Source: Ferrovaceae bacterium (lineage in GTDB: Bacteria; Pseudomonadota; Gammaproteobacteria; Burkholderiales; Ferrovaceae). Taken from it: a stretch of 64,000 nt of DNA. The position numbers were made by a program, and so were the translations under genes. Location of the stretch: contig DAICZS010000006.1 in assembly GCA_027311025.1 (NCBI GenBank), positions 1 through 64,000 on the forward strand. Reading direction: 5' to 3'. The notes under the pieces were generated by a model. It was not told the origin of the DNA and searched no databases. It saw nothing but the letters and a program-made list of their open reading frames with translations. This document shows, piece after piece, positions 19,752 to 28,004 of this stretch. Positions within the stretch are counted from its first letter, which is position 1, and each line of letters opens with the position of its first letter.

Positions 19752-21935
19752 ATGACCCTGACCGTGTCCCGTCGTGAATTTCTCAAGGTTTCCACGCTGC
19801 TCGGTGGCGGCCTCGCGCTGGAATTTTCTTTTCCGATGTTGTCCCGGGCCGCCGCTGGCGGCCCGGGCACCGAAGTCAACGCCTGGATCGTGATTCACCC
19901 CGATGAGCGCGTGGTGATTCGCATTGCCCGTTCCGAAATGGGGCAGGGAACGTTCACGGCCCTGGCGCAACTGGTTGCCGAAGAGCTTGATTGCGACTGG
20001 TCCAGGGTGAGTGCCGAGTTTGCATCGCCCAACGAGAACTTTCGCAGAAACCATGTCTGGGGTGCCATGTCCACGGGCGGCAGCAGGGGGGTGCGCACCT
20101 CCCAGGATTACGTGCGCAAGGCAGGGGCCAGTGCGCGCCAAATGCTGGTGACGGCCGCGGCCGAGCAATGGGGCGTGCCCGTGGCAGAGTGTACGGTGGA
20201 TCGCGGTGTCATCACCCATGCTGCCAGCGGTCGCAAACTGCGTTATGGGCAGGTTGCCACTGCAGCAGCCAGGATTGCGCCGCCCAAGGAAGTCACCCTG
20301 CGCGACCCCAAGGACTGGAAGATTGCCGGCAAACCGTTGCATCGTCTCGACATTCCTGACAAGGTCATGGGCAAGCCCGTTTTTGGCGTGGATGTATCCT
20401 TGCCAGGAATGCTGCATGCTTCCATTGCACAATGCCCCGTTTTTGGCGGCAAGCTGGTCAGCGTGGATGCAAGCGCTGCCGGGAAGATGCGCGGCGTCAA
20501 AAGAATCGTGCGTGAAGACAACTTCGTCGCCGTGGTGGCCGATAGCTGGTGGCGCGCTGACGAAGCCTTGAAGAAACTCGTCATCCAATGGGATGCGGGC
20601 AGCTACGCCCATGCCAGCAACGACACCGTCACGGCGATGTTGCAGGAAGGTCTGGCGGCCAGCGACCTGCCCCAGGCACGCATGATGGGCGATACGGCCA
20701 CGGCCCTGAAGGGGGCGGCAAAAGTGGTGGAGGCGGAATACCACGCGCCCTACATCAACCACGCCACCCTCGAGCCCCAGACCTGCACGGCCTGGTTCAA
20801 GCCGGAAGGATTTCTGGACATATGGACTTCTACGCAGGATGGCGAGGCATCCATGATTGCTGCTGCGGCAGCCTCGGGTTTGCCGCTCGAGAAGATCGAG
20901 GTTCACAAGATGATGCTGGGCGGCGGGTTTGGCCGGCGTGGGGGCCCCCAGGATTTTGTCACCCAGGGGGTCCTGATCGCCAAGGCCTTGCCCGGGGTAC
21001 CGGTCAAGTTGATGTGGTCCCGCTCAGAAGACATGCGCCACGGATTTTATCGTCCCGCCAGCATCGTTCGCATGAAAGCGGGTCTCGACGCACAGGGCCA
21101 TCTCGTGGCGCTGCATACCAAAGTGGCCTGTCCTTCCATCCTGAAAATATTGCGTCCCGCAGCGCTCCCGAAGAACGGCGTCGATCCCACAGCGGTGCGT
21201 TCGTTCTATGACATGCCCTATGCGGTGCCCAACCAGCAGGTGGATTACGCCATGCGCAACGGCCATGTGCCGGTGGGTTTCTGGCGTGCACCCGGTCAGC
21301 AGAATGCCTTCTACCGCGAATGCTTCATTGATGAACTGGCTGCCATGGCAGGCCAGGACCCCGTGGCTTACCGTCAGTCCATGCTGAAGGAGGACGACAA
21401 GAATCGCCTCGTGCTGGAAGCAGTGGCCAGAGCGGCCGGCTGGGGTACGCCGCTACCCTCGGGGATGTACCGCGGCGTTGCAGTGGCCGATGGTTTCGAC
21501 AGCTTTACGGCCACGGTGGCAGAAGTGTCGGTCAATGCCAAGGGTGAACCCCGGGTGCATCGCGTCGTCGTGGCCATCGATTCGGGTTATGTCGTCAATC
21601 CGGACACCTGTCGCGCCCAGGCGGAAAGCAACGTGATCTTTGGTCTGGGCAGTATCCTCTACCAGGAAAACAACCTAAAGGACGGCAGCATCGTCGAATC
21701 GAACTTCCATGATTTCCGGCTGCCGCAGATTTCTGAAATGCCGCAGGTTGAAACCCTGCTGGTGCCCACAGGAGGTTTCTGGGGTGGCCATGGCGAGCCG
21801 GCCATTCTGGCTTTGGCGCCGGCGGTGTGCAACGCCATCTATCAGGCTACCGGCACCCGGGTGCGTTCGCTACCGCTCAAGCATCACGACCTATTGCGGC
21901 ACAGCAGCCTGGGCAATGAGGCTGGCGTCACTTAA
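19752..21935 (+). CDS. Molybdopterin-binding hydroxylase large subunit (IorB/xanthine dehydrogenase family)
   Basis: A 727-residue catalytic subunit of the xanthine oxidase family that hydroxylates aldehydes or N-heterocycles with water as oxygen source. It has a twin-arginine signal (SRREFLKVSTLLGGG) and should act in the periplasm with the preceding 2Fe-2S subunit. GGGFGRRGG is the cofactor-binding motif, and the glutamate in GGHGEPAILAL corresponds to the general base of the family. GGAG seven bases before the ATG supports this start over 19578 or 19746. No cytochrome subunit is adjacent, and the substrate is unknown. Its last 45 bases overlap the convergent MmgE/PrpD gene. Confidence 0.88.
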   Translation: MTLTVSRREFLKVSTLLGGGLALEFSFPMLSRAAAGGPGTEVNAWIVIHPDERVVIRIARSEMGQGTFTALAQLVAEELDCDWSRVSAEFASPNENFRRNHVWGAMSTGGSRGVRTSQDYVRKAGASARQMLVTAAAEQWGVPVAECTVDRGVITHAASGRKLRYGQVATAAARIAPPKEVTLRDPKDWKIAGKPLHRLDIPDKVMGKPVFGVDVSLPGMLHASIAQCPVFGGKLVSVDASAAGKMRGVKRIVREDNFVAVVADSWWRADEALKKLVIQWDAGSYAHASNDTVTAMLQEGLAASDLPQARMMGDTATALKGAAKVVEAEYHAPYINHATLEPQTCTAWFKPEGFLDIWTSTQDGEASMIAAAAASGLPLEKIEVHKMMLGGGFGRRGGPQDFVTQGVLIAKALPGVPVKLMWSRSEDMRHGFYRPASIVRMKAGLDAQGHLVALHTKVACPSILKILRPAALPKNGVDPTAVRSFYDMPYAVPNQQVDYAMRNGHVPVGFWRAPGQQNAFYRECFIDELAAMAGQDPVAYRQSMLKEDDKNRLVLEAVARAAGWGTPLPSGMYRGVAVADGFDSFTATVAEVSVNAKGEPRVHRVVVAIDSGYVVNPDTCRAQAESNVIFGLGSILYQENNLKDGSIVESNFHDFRLPQISEMPQVETLLVPTGGFWGGHGEPAILALAPAVCNAIYQATGTRVRSLPLKHHDLLRHSSLGNEAGVT

Positions 21936-23369
21936 CTGCGCCACTTGCCAGCAGTCCGTCAGCAGTTGCCGGGTCTGCGCCGCGGACAGAATGCCTTCGG
22001 CGAGATCCGTAAATTTCGTTTCAAGCTGCTGATCGGTCATGGGCACCTCAAGACTGCCAATGGCATGCGCAATGAACTGATGCAGCTTGCGTCCGTCCTT
22101 GAGTGTGATGGTCATGTACACCTGTTCGGGCAGAATGGTCGGGTCCACGGCCGCGCTCACCCGGTCACGCAGGGCCATGACTTTCGGATCCCTGACGGCC
22201 CGATCGCTGAACTGCTTTTCTCCCGCAGCCCCATCGATGAGGGCCACTGCGACAGCGTGATACACGCTGAATTTACCTTGCAGGCCCTCTTGCGGCGTTT
22301 TCTTGCCGGTCAGTTCAATGACCAGCGGGTTGACGCGCAACTGCACCGAAGCGATGTCCCCAGCCGTGAGGTGGTACTGGTTGCGTAGCCGGATGGCAGC
22401 ATCGATGGCCGGATGGATGACGATGCCGCAGGCAAAGGGCTTATAGGTATTCAGGGCCATTTCGTAACGCTGGCCCAGGCCTTCGGTGATTTCCCTGTAA
22501 TCCTGTTTCGTGCTGATGGTGTTGGCCCAGCCCCGCTTGGCCTCGATCATGCCGTCGGAGCTCGTGAAATTTTTCGAGGCCAGCAGCGTTGCGAAGATGC
22601 CGTTACTGGCGGCACGCCCCGGATTGAAGCTTTTGTTCATGGAGCCAAAGGATTCGCGCAATCCCACCGGTTGCGAGGCGGCAAGGCCCAGGGCCCACAC
22701 CATCTGTTGTTCGTTCAGCCCCAGAATCTTTCCGGTAGCAGCTGCGGCACCAAACACGCCGGCAGTCCCCGTGATGTGCCAGCCCACATCGTAGTGGTTG
22801 GGGTAAACCGCGTTGCCGATGCGGCAGGAGGTTTCAATCCCTAGCACCAGCGCATTGAGAAAATCCTGACCCGAGACGGGGTGGTATTCTGCAAGCGCCA
22901 GGATGGCTGAGACCACGGGACCCGCGGGGTGGATGATGGTTTTGAGATGGGTGTCGTCGTAGTCGAAGATATGGCTGCTCACGCCGTTGATGAACGCGGC
23001 ATTCATGATGTCGAAGCGTTCGCGCCGCCCCAGCAACGTGGCCTGCGGCGGCCCGGAAAAAGGCGCCAGTGCCGACACGGCGCATGCGATGGTCTCATGC
23101 CTTGAGCCACCGACGGCAACACCCACCCAGTTGAGCAGCGTGCGGGTGCCTTCCTTGCGCACGTTCTCGGGCAATTCCTCATAGCGCGCATTGACGATGT
23201 AGCGGGCCAGCGTGTGCGTGACCTCGTGCGCTGCTGCAGGATTGGTAGCCGGGGCTGCAGGGGCAGGTGGCGTATCCCCGGCGGCTTGCGCCAGTCCCAG
23301 GACGGCAGGGGCGGCCACGGCCGTGGCCGCGCTGACTTTGAGGAACTGGCGGCGGGTGGACTCGTTCAT
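21891..23369 (-). CDS. MmgE/PrpD family protein with Tat signal
   Basis: A 492-residue member of the MmgE/PrpD fold (2-methylcitrate dehydratase / cis-aconitate decarboxylase / iminodisuccinate epimerase-like). Unusually for this mostly cytosolic family, it begins with a twin-arginine signal, STRRQFLKVSAATAVAAPAV, then a Pro/Ala-rich linker and the all-helical domain (from about residue 50; GVSSHIFDYDDTH is a family motif). GGAGA upstream supports the start. It converges on and overlaps the molybdenum hydroxylase gene, so the two may serve one periplasmic pathway. It is not the methylcitrate PrpD, which lies at 58136-59578. Confidence 0.85.
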   Translation of the reverse strand: MNESTRRQFLKVSAATAVAAPAVLGLAQAAGDTPPAPAAPATNPAAAHEVTHTLARYIVNARYEELPENVRKEGTRTLLNWVGVAVGGSRHETIACAVSALAPFSGPPQATLLGRRERFDIMNAAFINGVSSHIFDYDDTHLKTIIHPAGPVVSAILALAEYHPVSGQDFLNALVLGIETSCRIGNAVYPNHYDVGWHITGTAGVFGAAAATGKILGLNEQQMVWALGLAASQPVGLRESFGSMNKSFNPGRAASNGIFATLLASKNFTSSDGMIEAKRGWANTISTKQDYREITEGLGQRYEMALNTYKPFACGIVIHPAIDAAIRLRNQYHLTAGDIASVQLRVNPLVIELTGKKTPQEGLQGKFSVYHAVAVALIDGAAGEKQFSDRAVRDPKVMALRDRVSAAVDPTILPEQVYMTITLKDGRKLHQFIAHAIGSLEVPMTDQQLETKFTDLAEGILSAAQTRQLLTDCWQVAQLSDASLIAQAAVPQ

Positions 23370-23406
23370 GCAAGCGTCTCCAATTTCAAAAGCGGGCGTG
23401 TTGATT

Positions 23407-24045
23407 TTAACTGCCGCGAAGCCCGGGCAACAGCACCAGCAGGCCGCTGGTGAAAATTTCCACAGCCACCGCCGCCAGCAACAGCCCCATGAGCCGGGTC
23501 ACGATGTTGACGCCGGTTTCACCCAGCCATTTTCTGGCCGGTACGGCCAGCAGCAACGCCAGCCAGGTGATGAGCGACACCAGCAGGCAGCATGCGATGA
23601 CGGCGCTCAAATGTCCCGGCGAAGAGCGGTCCGTGGCGTAGATGATGGTGGTGGAGATGGCGGCAGGACCGGCAAGGAGCGGGATGGCCAGCGGGACCAC
23701 GGCAATGTTTTCCTTTTGCGCGGCTTCCTGGGTTTCTTCAGGCGTCTGGCTTTCCCGGCTGGGCAGGGCATGCATCATCGAGATGGACATCAGCAGGATG
23801 AGGATGGCGCCTCCCACCTTGAATGACGCTACGGTCACGCCAAACAACGTGAGTACCGGTTCGCCCATGATGGCCGACAGGACGAGGACCACGGCCACTG
23901 AAATGCTGGCGATGCGAGCAATGTTTTTCCGTTCCTTCTCGGTGTTTCGGGCAGTCAGCGTGACGAAGATTGGCACCGCACTGATCGGATTGACGACCAC
24001 GATGAGCGACATGAAAATTTTGGCGTAATCAACCCAATGCAACAT
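23407..24045 (-). CDS. MarC family integral membrane protein
   Basis: A 212-residue inner-membrane protein with about six hydrophobic segments, typical of the MarC/YchE family (IVVVNPISAVPIFVTLT near the N-terminus and a C-terminal RLMGLLLAAVAVEIF). The function of the family is unknown; the old link to multiple antibiotic resistance has not held up. GGGAG precedes the ATG. It ends 37 bases from the MmgE/PrpD start on the same strand, so the two may be co-transcribed. Confidence 0.9.
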   Translation of the reverse strand: MLHWVDYAKIFMSLIVVVNPISAVPIFVTLTARNTEKERKNIARIASISVAVVLVLSAIMGEPVLTLFGVTVASFKVGGAILILLMSISMMHALPSRESQTPEETQEAAQKENIAVVPLAIPLLAGPAAISTTIIYATDRSSPGHLSAVIACCLLVSLITWLALLLAVPARKWLGETGVNIVTRLMGLLLAAVAVEIFTSGLLVLLPGLRGS

Positions 24046-24097
24046 GGGTGGCGGCTCCCGTTTGGCGTTGATGGGGGAAGGTGCCTACTCTACCACT

Positions 24098-24562
24098 TCA
24101 GAGGATGGGGATTGCGGTCTTGTCCACCACACGGCGCAGTACGAAGCTGGAGAGCACCCCGGTGACCCCCTGGATGCGCGTAATCCGGTTGAGCAGCAAA
24201 TCCTGGTAGGCCGCCATGTCACTTGCCACCACCTTGAGCTGGTAGTCTGCATCCTGCCCGGTGATCAGCAGGCATTCCATCACTTCCGGGATGGCACTGA
24301 TGGCCGCTTCAAAGTGACTGAAGCGCTCAGGGGTGTGTTGGTCCATGGAAATATGGATCAGGGCGGTGAGGGACAGTCCCAGCGCCTCACCGTCCACCAT
24401 CGCGCGGTATCCCGTAATCAGGCCGGATTCTTCAAGGGCGCGCACGCGACGCAGACAAGGTGAAGGGGACAGCCCGATGCGGTCCGCAAGTTCCTGGTTG
24501 CTGATGCGCCCCTCTTCTTGAAGCAGTTGCAGGATTTGCCCGTCAAAACGGTCTGTTTTCAT
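24098..24562 (-). CDS. Lrp/AsnC family transcriptional regulator
   Basis: A 154-residue regulator with an N-terminal winged HTH (SNQELADRIGLSPSPCLRRVRALEE, about residues 20-45) and a C-terminal RAM/ligand-binding domain (about 70-145). AGGG precedes the ATG. It is divergent from leuA across a 170-base AT-rich gap with an 8-base inverted repeat, so autoregulation and control of leuA by an amino acid such as leucine is the simplest inference. Confidence 0.92.
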   Translation of the reverse strand: MKTDRFDGQILQLLQEEGRISNQELADRIGLSPSPCLRRVRALEESGLITGYRAMVDGEALGLSLTALIHISMDQHTPERFSHFEAAISAIPEVMECLLITGQDADYQLKVVASDMAAYQDLLLNRITRIQGVTGVLSSFVLRRVVDKTAIPIL

Positions 24563-24586
24563 GATATTGCCCTATGTATTTATTAA

Positions 24587-24634
24587 TTGGCATAAAAAAT
24601 GAGTAACTTAATGATATTAGCAATAATATGCCAA
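24587..24634. promoter_or_regulatory. Inverted repeat in the lrp-leuA divergent control region
   Basis: Perfect 8-base arms TTGGCATA (24587-24594) and TATGCCAA (24627-24634) are separated by an AT-rich spacer. The arm-to-arm distance is 40 bases, close to four helical turns. A related ATGATATT element occurs twice nearby (24561 and 24611). This fits an Lrp/AsnC multimer wrapping the region between the two divergent genes; it is a candidate operator, not a proven one. Confidence 0.5.
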
Positions 24635-24732
24635 AATCTACGGGAGATGTGTATATATTCGCAAGCGGCTGCTGGCCTGGGTTGCGTATGATTGAGGTAT
24701 TGCAGTCATCCCGGGAATCCAGGAGCACCACC

Positions 24733-26406
24733 ATGTTGAAAACACCTTCCAGCAAGTATTCCCCATTTCAGGCGGTTGCCCTGGCAGACCGACAATGGCC
24801 CAACCAGACCCTCACGGCTCCCCCCATCTGGATGAGCACCGATTTGCGCGATGGCAACCAGGCTCTTTTCGAGCCCATGAATGCCGAACGCAAAATGCGC
24901 ATGTTCCGCACGCTGTGCGATATTGGTTTCAAGGAAATTGAAGTCGCCTTTCCTTCGGCATCGCAAACCGACTTTGATTTCGTGCGCCAGCTCATCGAAG
25001 GCAATCACGTGCCGCCGGATGTCACCATCGAGGTGCTCACCCAGGCGCGCGAGCATCTCATCCGGCGCACCATGGCCTCGCTCAAGGGGGCCCGCCGGGC
25101 CATCGTCCATGTGTACAACGCCACGTCAAAACCCTTTCGCGACATCGTGTTTGGCATGAGTCGCACAGAAATCATTGACATGGCGGTCTCGTCCGTACGC
25201 CTCATCAGGCAGCTGGCCCAGGAGCATCCTGAAACCGAATGGGTTCTGGAATACAGCCCCGAGACCTTTTCTTCCACCGAGCTGGATTTTGCCCTGGAGA
25301 TCTGCGATGCCGTCACGGCTGCCTGGGGGGCCACACCGGTCGACAAGGTCATTCTGAATTTGCCGGCGACAGTGGAATCGGCCACGCCCAACGTCTATGC
25401 AGACCAGATCGAGTGGATGCACCGCCACCTGGCGCGGCGCGACAGCGTCATCCTCAGCGTGCATCCGCACAATGATCGCGGCACGGCCGTGGCCGCTGCC
25501 GAACTTGCGCTGATGGCCGGGGCGGATCGCGTCGAGGGTTGTCTGTTTGGCAACGGAGAGCGGACGGGTAATGTGGACATTGTCACCCTTGCCTTGAATC
25601 TGTACACGCAAGGCGTGGCGCCCGGGCTTGATTTTTCGGACATCAATGCGGTTGCGCGTACGGTGGAGCACTGTAACCAGTTGCCCATCCATCCGCGGCA
25701 CCCTTATGTGGGCGATCTGGTGTTTACGGCATTTTCGGGCTCGCACCAGGATGCCATCAAAAAGGGATTTGCAGTGCAGAAACCCGATGCTCCCTGGAAT
25801 GTGCCTTATTTGCCCATCGATCCGGCGGATGTGGGGCGCAGTTACGATTCGGTGATTCGGGTCAACAGCCAGTCCGGAAAAGGCGGCATTGCTTACCTGC
25901 TGGAGATGGAATATGGCGTGGTATTGCCGCGCCGGCTGCAGGTGGAGTTTTCCGGTGAGGTACAACGCCATACGGATACCCATGGGGGAGAAATGACTGC
26001 GGCTGAGATATGGCAACTGTTTTCACAGAAATATCTCGTGGCGCAAACGCCGTTGCGCTATGTGGAACATCACCTCTTCGAAAATGACCGCGGTCAGGGC
26101 ATTCGCCTGCACGTGGAATCGGGGGGCGTGAAGCATCTGCTCGCCGGCGAAGGCAATGGTCCGATTGATGCCGCCGTGCACGCGTTGCGGGCACTGGATA
26201 TGGAGTTGCAGGTACGCAGCTATGAAGAGCGCTCCATGGGACAAAGCGGAAAGGGGGGGGATGCCCAGGCTTGCGCCTTCATGGAAGTAACGCGCCCGGG
26301 CAGCACCATTGAATGTTTTGGCGTGGGTCTGGACACCAATATCGTCACGGCTTCCATCAAGGCGCTGGTGAGCGGTGTCAACCGTCTGGAGGGTGGGCGC
26401 CCATGA
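24733..26406 (+). CDS. leuA: 2-isopropylmalate synthase (long LeuA form)
   Basis: LeuA condenses acetyl-CoA and 2-ketoisovalerate, the first committed step of leucine synthesis. The 557-residue protein is the long form: catalytic TIM barrel (about residues 30-310) with [14 protein letters not shown] and metal-binding SVHPHNDRG, then a linker and a C-terminal LeuA dimer/allosteric domain (about 430-550) ending [24 protein letters not shown] eight bases upstream favours the ATG at 24733 over the track start at 24628. The divergent Lrp-type gene is its likely regulator. The stop overlaps the next gene as ATGA. No leuBCD or ilv genes are in the window. Confidence 0.95.
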   Translation: MLKTPSSKYSPFQAVALADRQWPNQTLTAPPIWMSTDLRDGNQALFEPMNAERKMRMFRTLCDIGFKEIEVAFPSASQTDFDFVRQLIEGNHVPPDVTIEVLTQAREHLIRRTMASLKGARRAIVHVYNATSKPFRDIVFGMSRTEIIDMAVSSVRLIRQLAQEHPETEWVLEYSPETFSSTELDFALEICDAVTAAWGATPVDKVILNLPATVESATPNVYADQIEWMHRHLARRDSVILSVHPHNDRGTAVAAAELALMAGADRVEGCLFGNGERTGNVDIVTLALNLYTQGVAPGLDFSDINAVARTVEHCNQLPIHPRHPYVGDLVFTAFSGSHQDAIKKGFAVQKPDAPWNVPYLPIDPADVGRSYDSVIRVNSQSGKGGIAYLLEMEYGVVLPRRLQVEFSGEVQRHTDTHGGEMTAAEIWQLFSQKYLVAQTPLRYVEHHLFENDRGQGIRLHVESGGVKHLLAGEGNGPIDAAVHALRALDMELQVRSYEERSMGQSGKGGDAQACAFMEVTRPGSTIECFGVGLDTNIVTASIKALVSGVNRLEGGRP

Positions 26407-26939
26407 GTAGGCGTTTTGAAGCGCTTATGGCAGGGCACAAGGCGTTTATTGCACGGCAGAAAATATTTTTTGTGGGGACTGCCACCGCAGACAGCCGTGT
26501 GAATATTTCACCCAAAGGAATGGATTCGCTCCGGGTTCTTGGCGATAACCGCGTGCTCTGGCTCAACATGACGGGGAGTGGCAACGAAACCGCAGCCCAT
26601 GTGCAACAACAGCCGCGCATGACGGTCATGTTTTGTGCGTTCGATGATCCCCCCATGATTCTCAGGCTATACGGTGCTGCCCGGGTCATCCACAAGGGCG
26701 ATGTCGAGTGGCAGGACTGGTTTCCCCTGTTCAAGCCTTTGCCAGGTGCGCGCCAGATTTTCGACATGTCCATTGATCTGGTGCAAACCTCGTGCGGATT
26801 GGGGGTACCGCGTTACTCCCACGAAGAGGACCGTCAACAGCTCAATGATTGGGCCGCCCAGCGAGGCGATGACGGGTTGCGTCAATACTGGAAGGAGAAA
26901 AACCGCTTCAGCATTGACCACATTCCCACAAACATTTAA
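26403..26939 (+). CDS. Pyridoxamine 5'-phosphate oxidase-related FMN-binding protein
   Basis: A 178-residue split-barrel protein of the PNPOx-like superfamily, most like the group with the [15 protein letters not shown] and [13 protein letters not shown] segments. Such proteins bind FMN or a deazaflavin and reduce various substrates; a true PNPOx role is unlikely because the PdxH signature is not seen. The ATG at 26403 overlaps the leuA stop (ATGA), so it is translationally coupled to leuA, although a link to leucine synthesis is not obvious. Confidence 0.8.
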   Translation: MSRRFEALMAGHKAFIARQKIFFVGTATADSRVNISPKGMDSLRVLGDNRVLWLNMTGSGNETAAHVQQQPRMTVMFCAFDDPPMILRLYGAARVIHKGDVEWQDWFPLFKPLPGARQIFDMSIDLVQTSCGLGVPRYSHEEDRQQLNDWAAQRGDDGLRQYWKEKNRFSIDHIPTNI

Positions 26940-26982
26940 CGAGGTGTAGACTGATCAGGTGGTTGCGTTCAAGGGGAAGATC

Positions 26983-27312
26983 ATGCTGCCTGGATCAAAA
27001 CGCGTTGCATTGGGGATCTTGTTTGCTGCCCTGGCCGAGGCGCATGCCGCACCCATTCAGAGTGCCTCGCGTGGCGAGATGTTGTATTCCACTCATTGCA
27101 TTGCGTGCCACAACGCCCAGGTCCATTGGCGCGACAAAAAGCTTGCCAGAGACTGGACCACCCTTCAGGCAGAAGTGCGGCACTGGCAGAAATTCACCAA
27201 TCTGGGGTGGAGCGACGAGGATGTCGCCCTGGTGGCCCGCTATCTCAATACACTCTATTACCGGTATCCCGAAGCAGAAAAGCCGGGAGAACAGGCGGGC
27301 AGCGCTTACTAG
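26983..27312 (+). CDS. Small monoheme c-type cytochrome
   Basis: A 109-residue exported protein with a signal peptide (RVALGILFAALAEAHA) and one heme site CIACH (about residue 41). Downstream conserved-looking WSDEDVALVARYLNTLYYR resembles the C-terminal helix of class I cytochromes, but I see no clear distal methionine. AAGGGGAAG precedes the ATG at 26983; the track's GTG at 26959 lacks a signal peptide start. It is convergent with the mto operon and may be a periplasmic electron carrier for it, which is inference. Confidence 0.75.
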   Translation: MLPGSKRVALGILFAALAEAHAAPIQSASRGEMLYSTHCIACHNAQVHWRDKKLARDWTTLQAEVRHWQKFTNLGWSDEDVALVARYLNTLYYRYPEAEKPGEQAGSAY

Positions 27313-27327
27313 CGCACCATCATAAAA

Positions 27328-27354
27328 ATGGCGCCACGCTTCTGGTGGCGCCAT
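27328..27354 (-). terminator. Terminator at the end of the mto operon (possibly bidirectional)
   Basis: A perfect 10-base-pair stem ATGGCGCCAC / GTGGCGCCAT with a 7-base loop lies between two convergent genes. On the - strand it is followed by TTTTTATG, so it works best for the cymA end of the mto operon. On the + strand the tail is TCATTTCA, giving weaker termination of the monoheme cytochrome gene. Confidence 0.85.
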
Positions 27355-27373
27355 TCATTTCAAGACACTGAAC

Positions 27374-27970
27374 TTAATCTTCTGGCTCTTCGTATTCCTT
27401 GGGGAGGTGGTGTGCAATCCCCTTATGGCAGTCGATGCAGGTCTTGCCTTCTTCCTTGGCTTTCATATGCTTCTTGTAAGGGGTCTGTTTTTGCAGCTCG
27501 CTGCTCATGGCATCGAAGTTGTGACAGTTGCGGCATTCCCTGGACCCTGATGCCTTCATCCGTTCCCACTCGTCCGTGGCCAGTCGCATGCGATTGGCCT
27601 CGAACTTCTCACGGGTGTCGATGACACCCGTGAGCTTGCCCCAGATTTCAAAAGAAGCCTTGGCTTTTCGAATCAACTTATGCGTCCAGTCCTTGGGTAC
27701 GTGGCAGTCCGAACAAATGGCCCGCACGCCGGTACGATTGCTGTAGTGAATCGTTTCCTTGTATTCCTGATAGACGTTGTCGCGCATTTCATGACAACTG
27801 ATGCAGAACGACAGGGTATTGGTGGCTTCCATTCCCGTATTGAAGCCCCCCCAGAAAATGATGCCCCCAAAGACGCCTGCGATCAGCAACGTCAATACGG
27901 AATACTTTGCACTGGGTTTTCGTAGGGTACTCCAGCAGCGTTTGAGGGCATTGGGTTTTTCGTCTTGCAT
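27374..27970 (-). CDS. cymA: NapC/NirT family tetraheme cytochrome (CymA-like quinol dehydrogenase)
   Basis: A 198-residue inner-membrane cytochrome with one N-terminal membrane anchor (YSVLTLLIAGVFGGIIFW) and four CxxCH heme sites: CISCH, CSDCH, CRNCH and CIDCH. NapC/NrfH/CymA proteins exchange electrons between the quinone pool and periplasmic carriers. GGAGA upstream supports the ATG at 27970; the track start (28048) runs into mtoB. As last gene of the mtoD-mtoA-mtoB-cymA run it would couple the outer-membrane conduit to the respiratory chain, in the oxidising or reducing direction. Confidence 0.92.
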   Translation of the reverse strand: MQDEKPNALKRCWSTLRKPSAKYSVLTLLIAGVFGGIIFWGGFNTGMEATNTLSFCISCHEMRDNVYQEYKETIHYSNRTGVRAICSDCHVPKDWTHKLIRKAKASFEIWGKLTGVIDTREKFEANRMRLATDEWERMKASGSRECRNCHNFDAMSSELQKQTPYKKHMKAKEEGKTCIDCHKGIAHHLPKEYEEPED

Positions 27971-28004
27971 GCGGCATTCTCCATTCAGGAAGCGTGCGGT
28001 CGGG

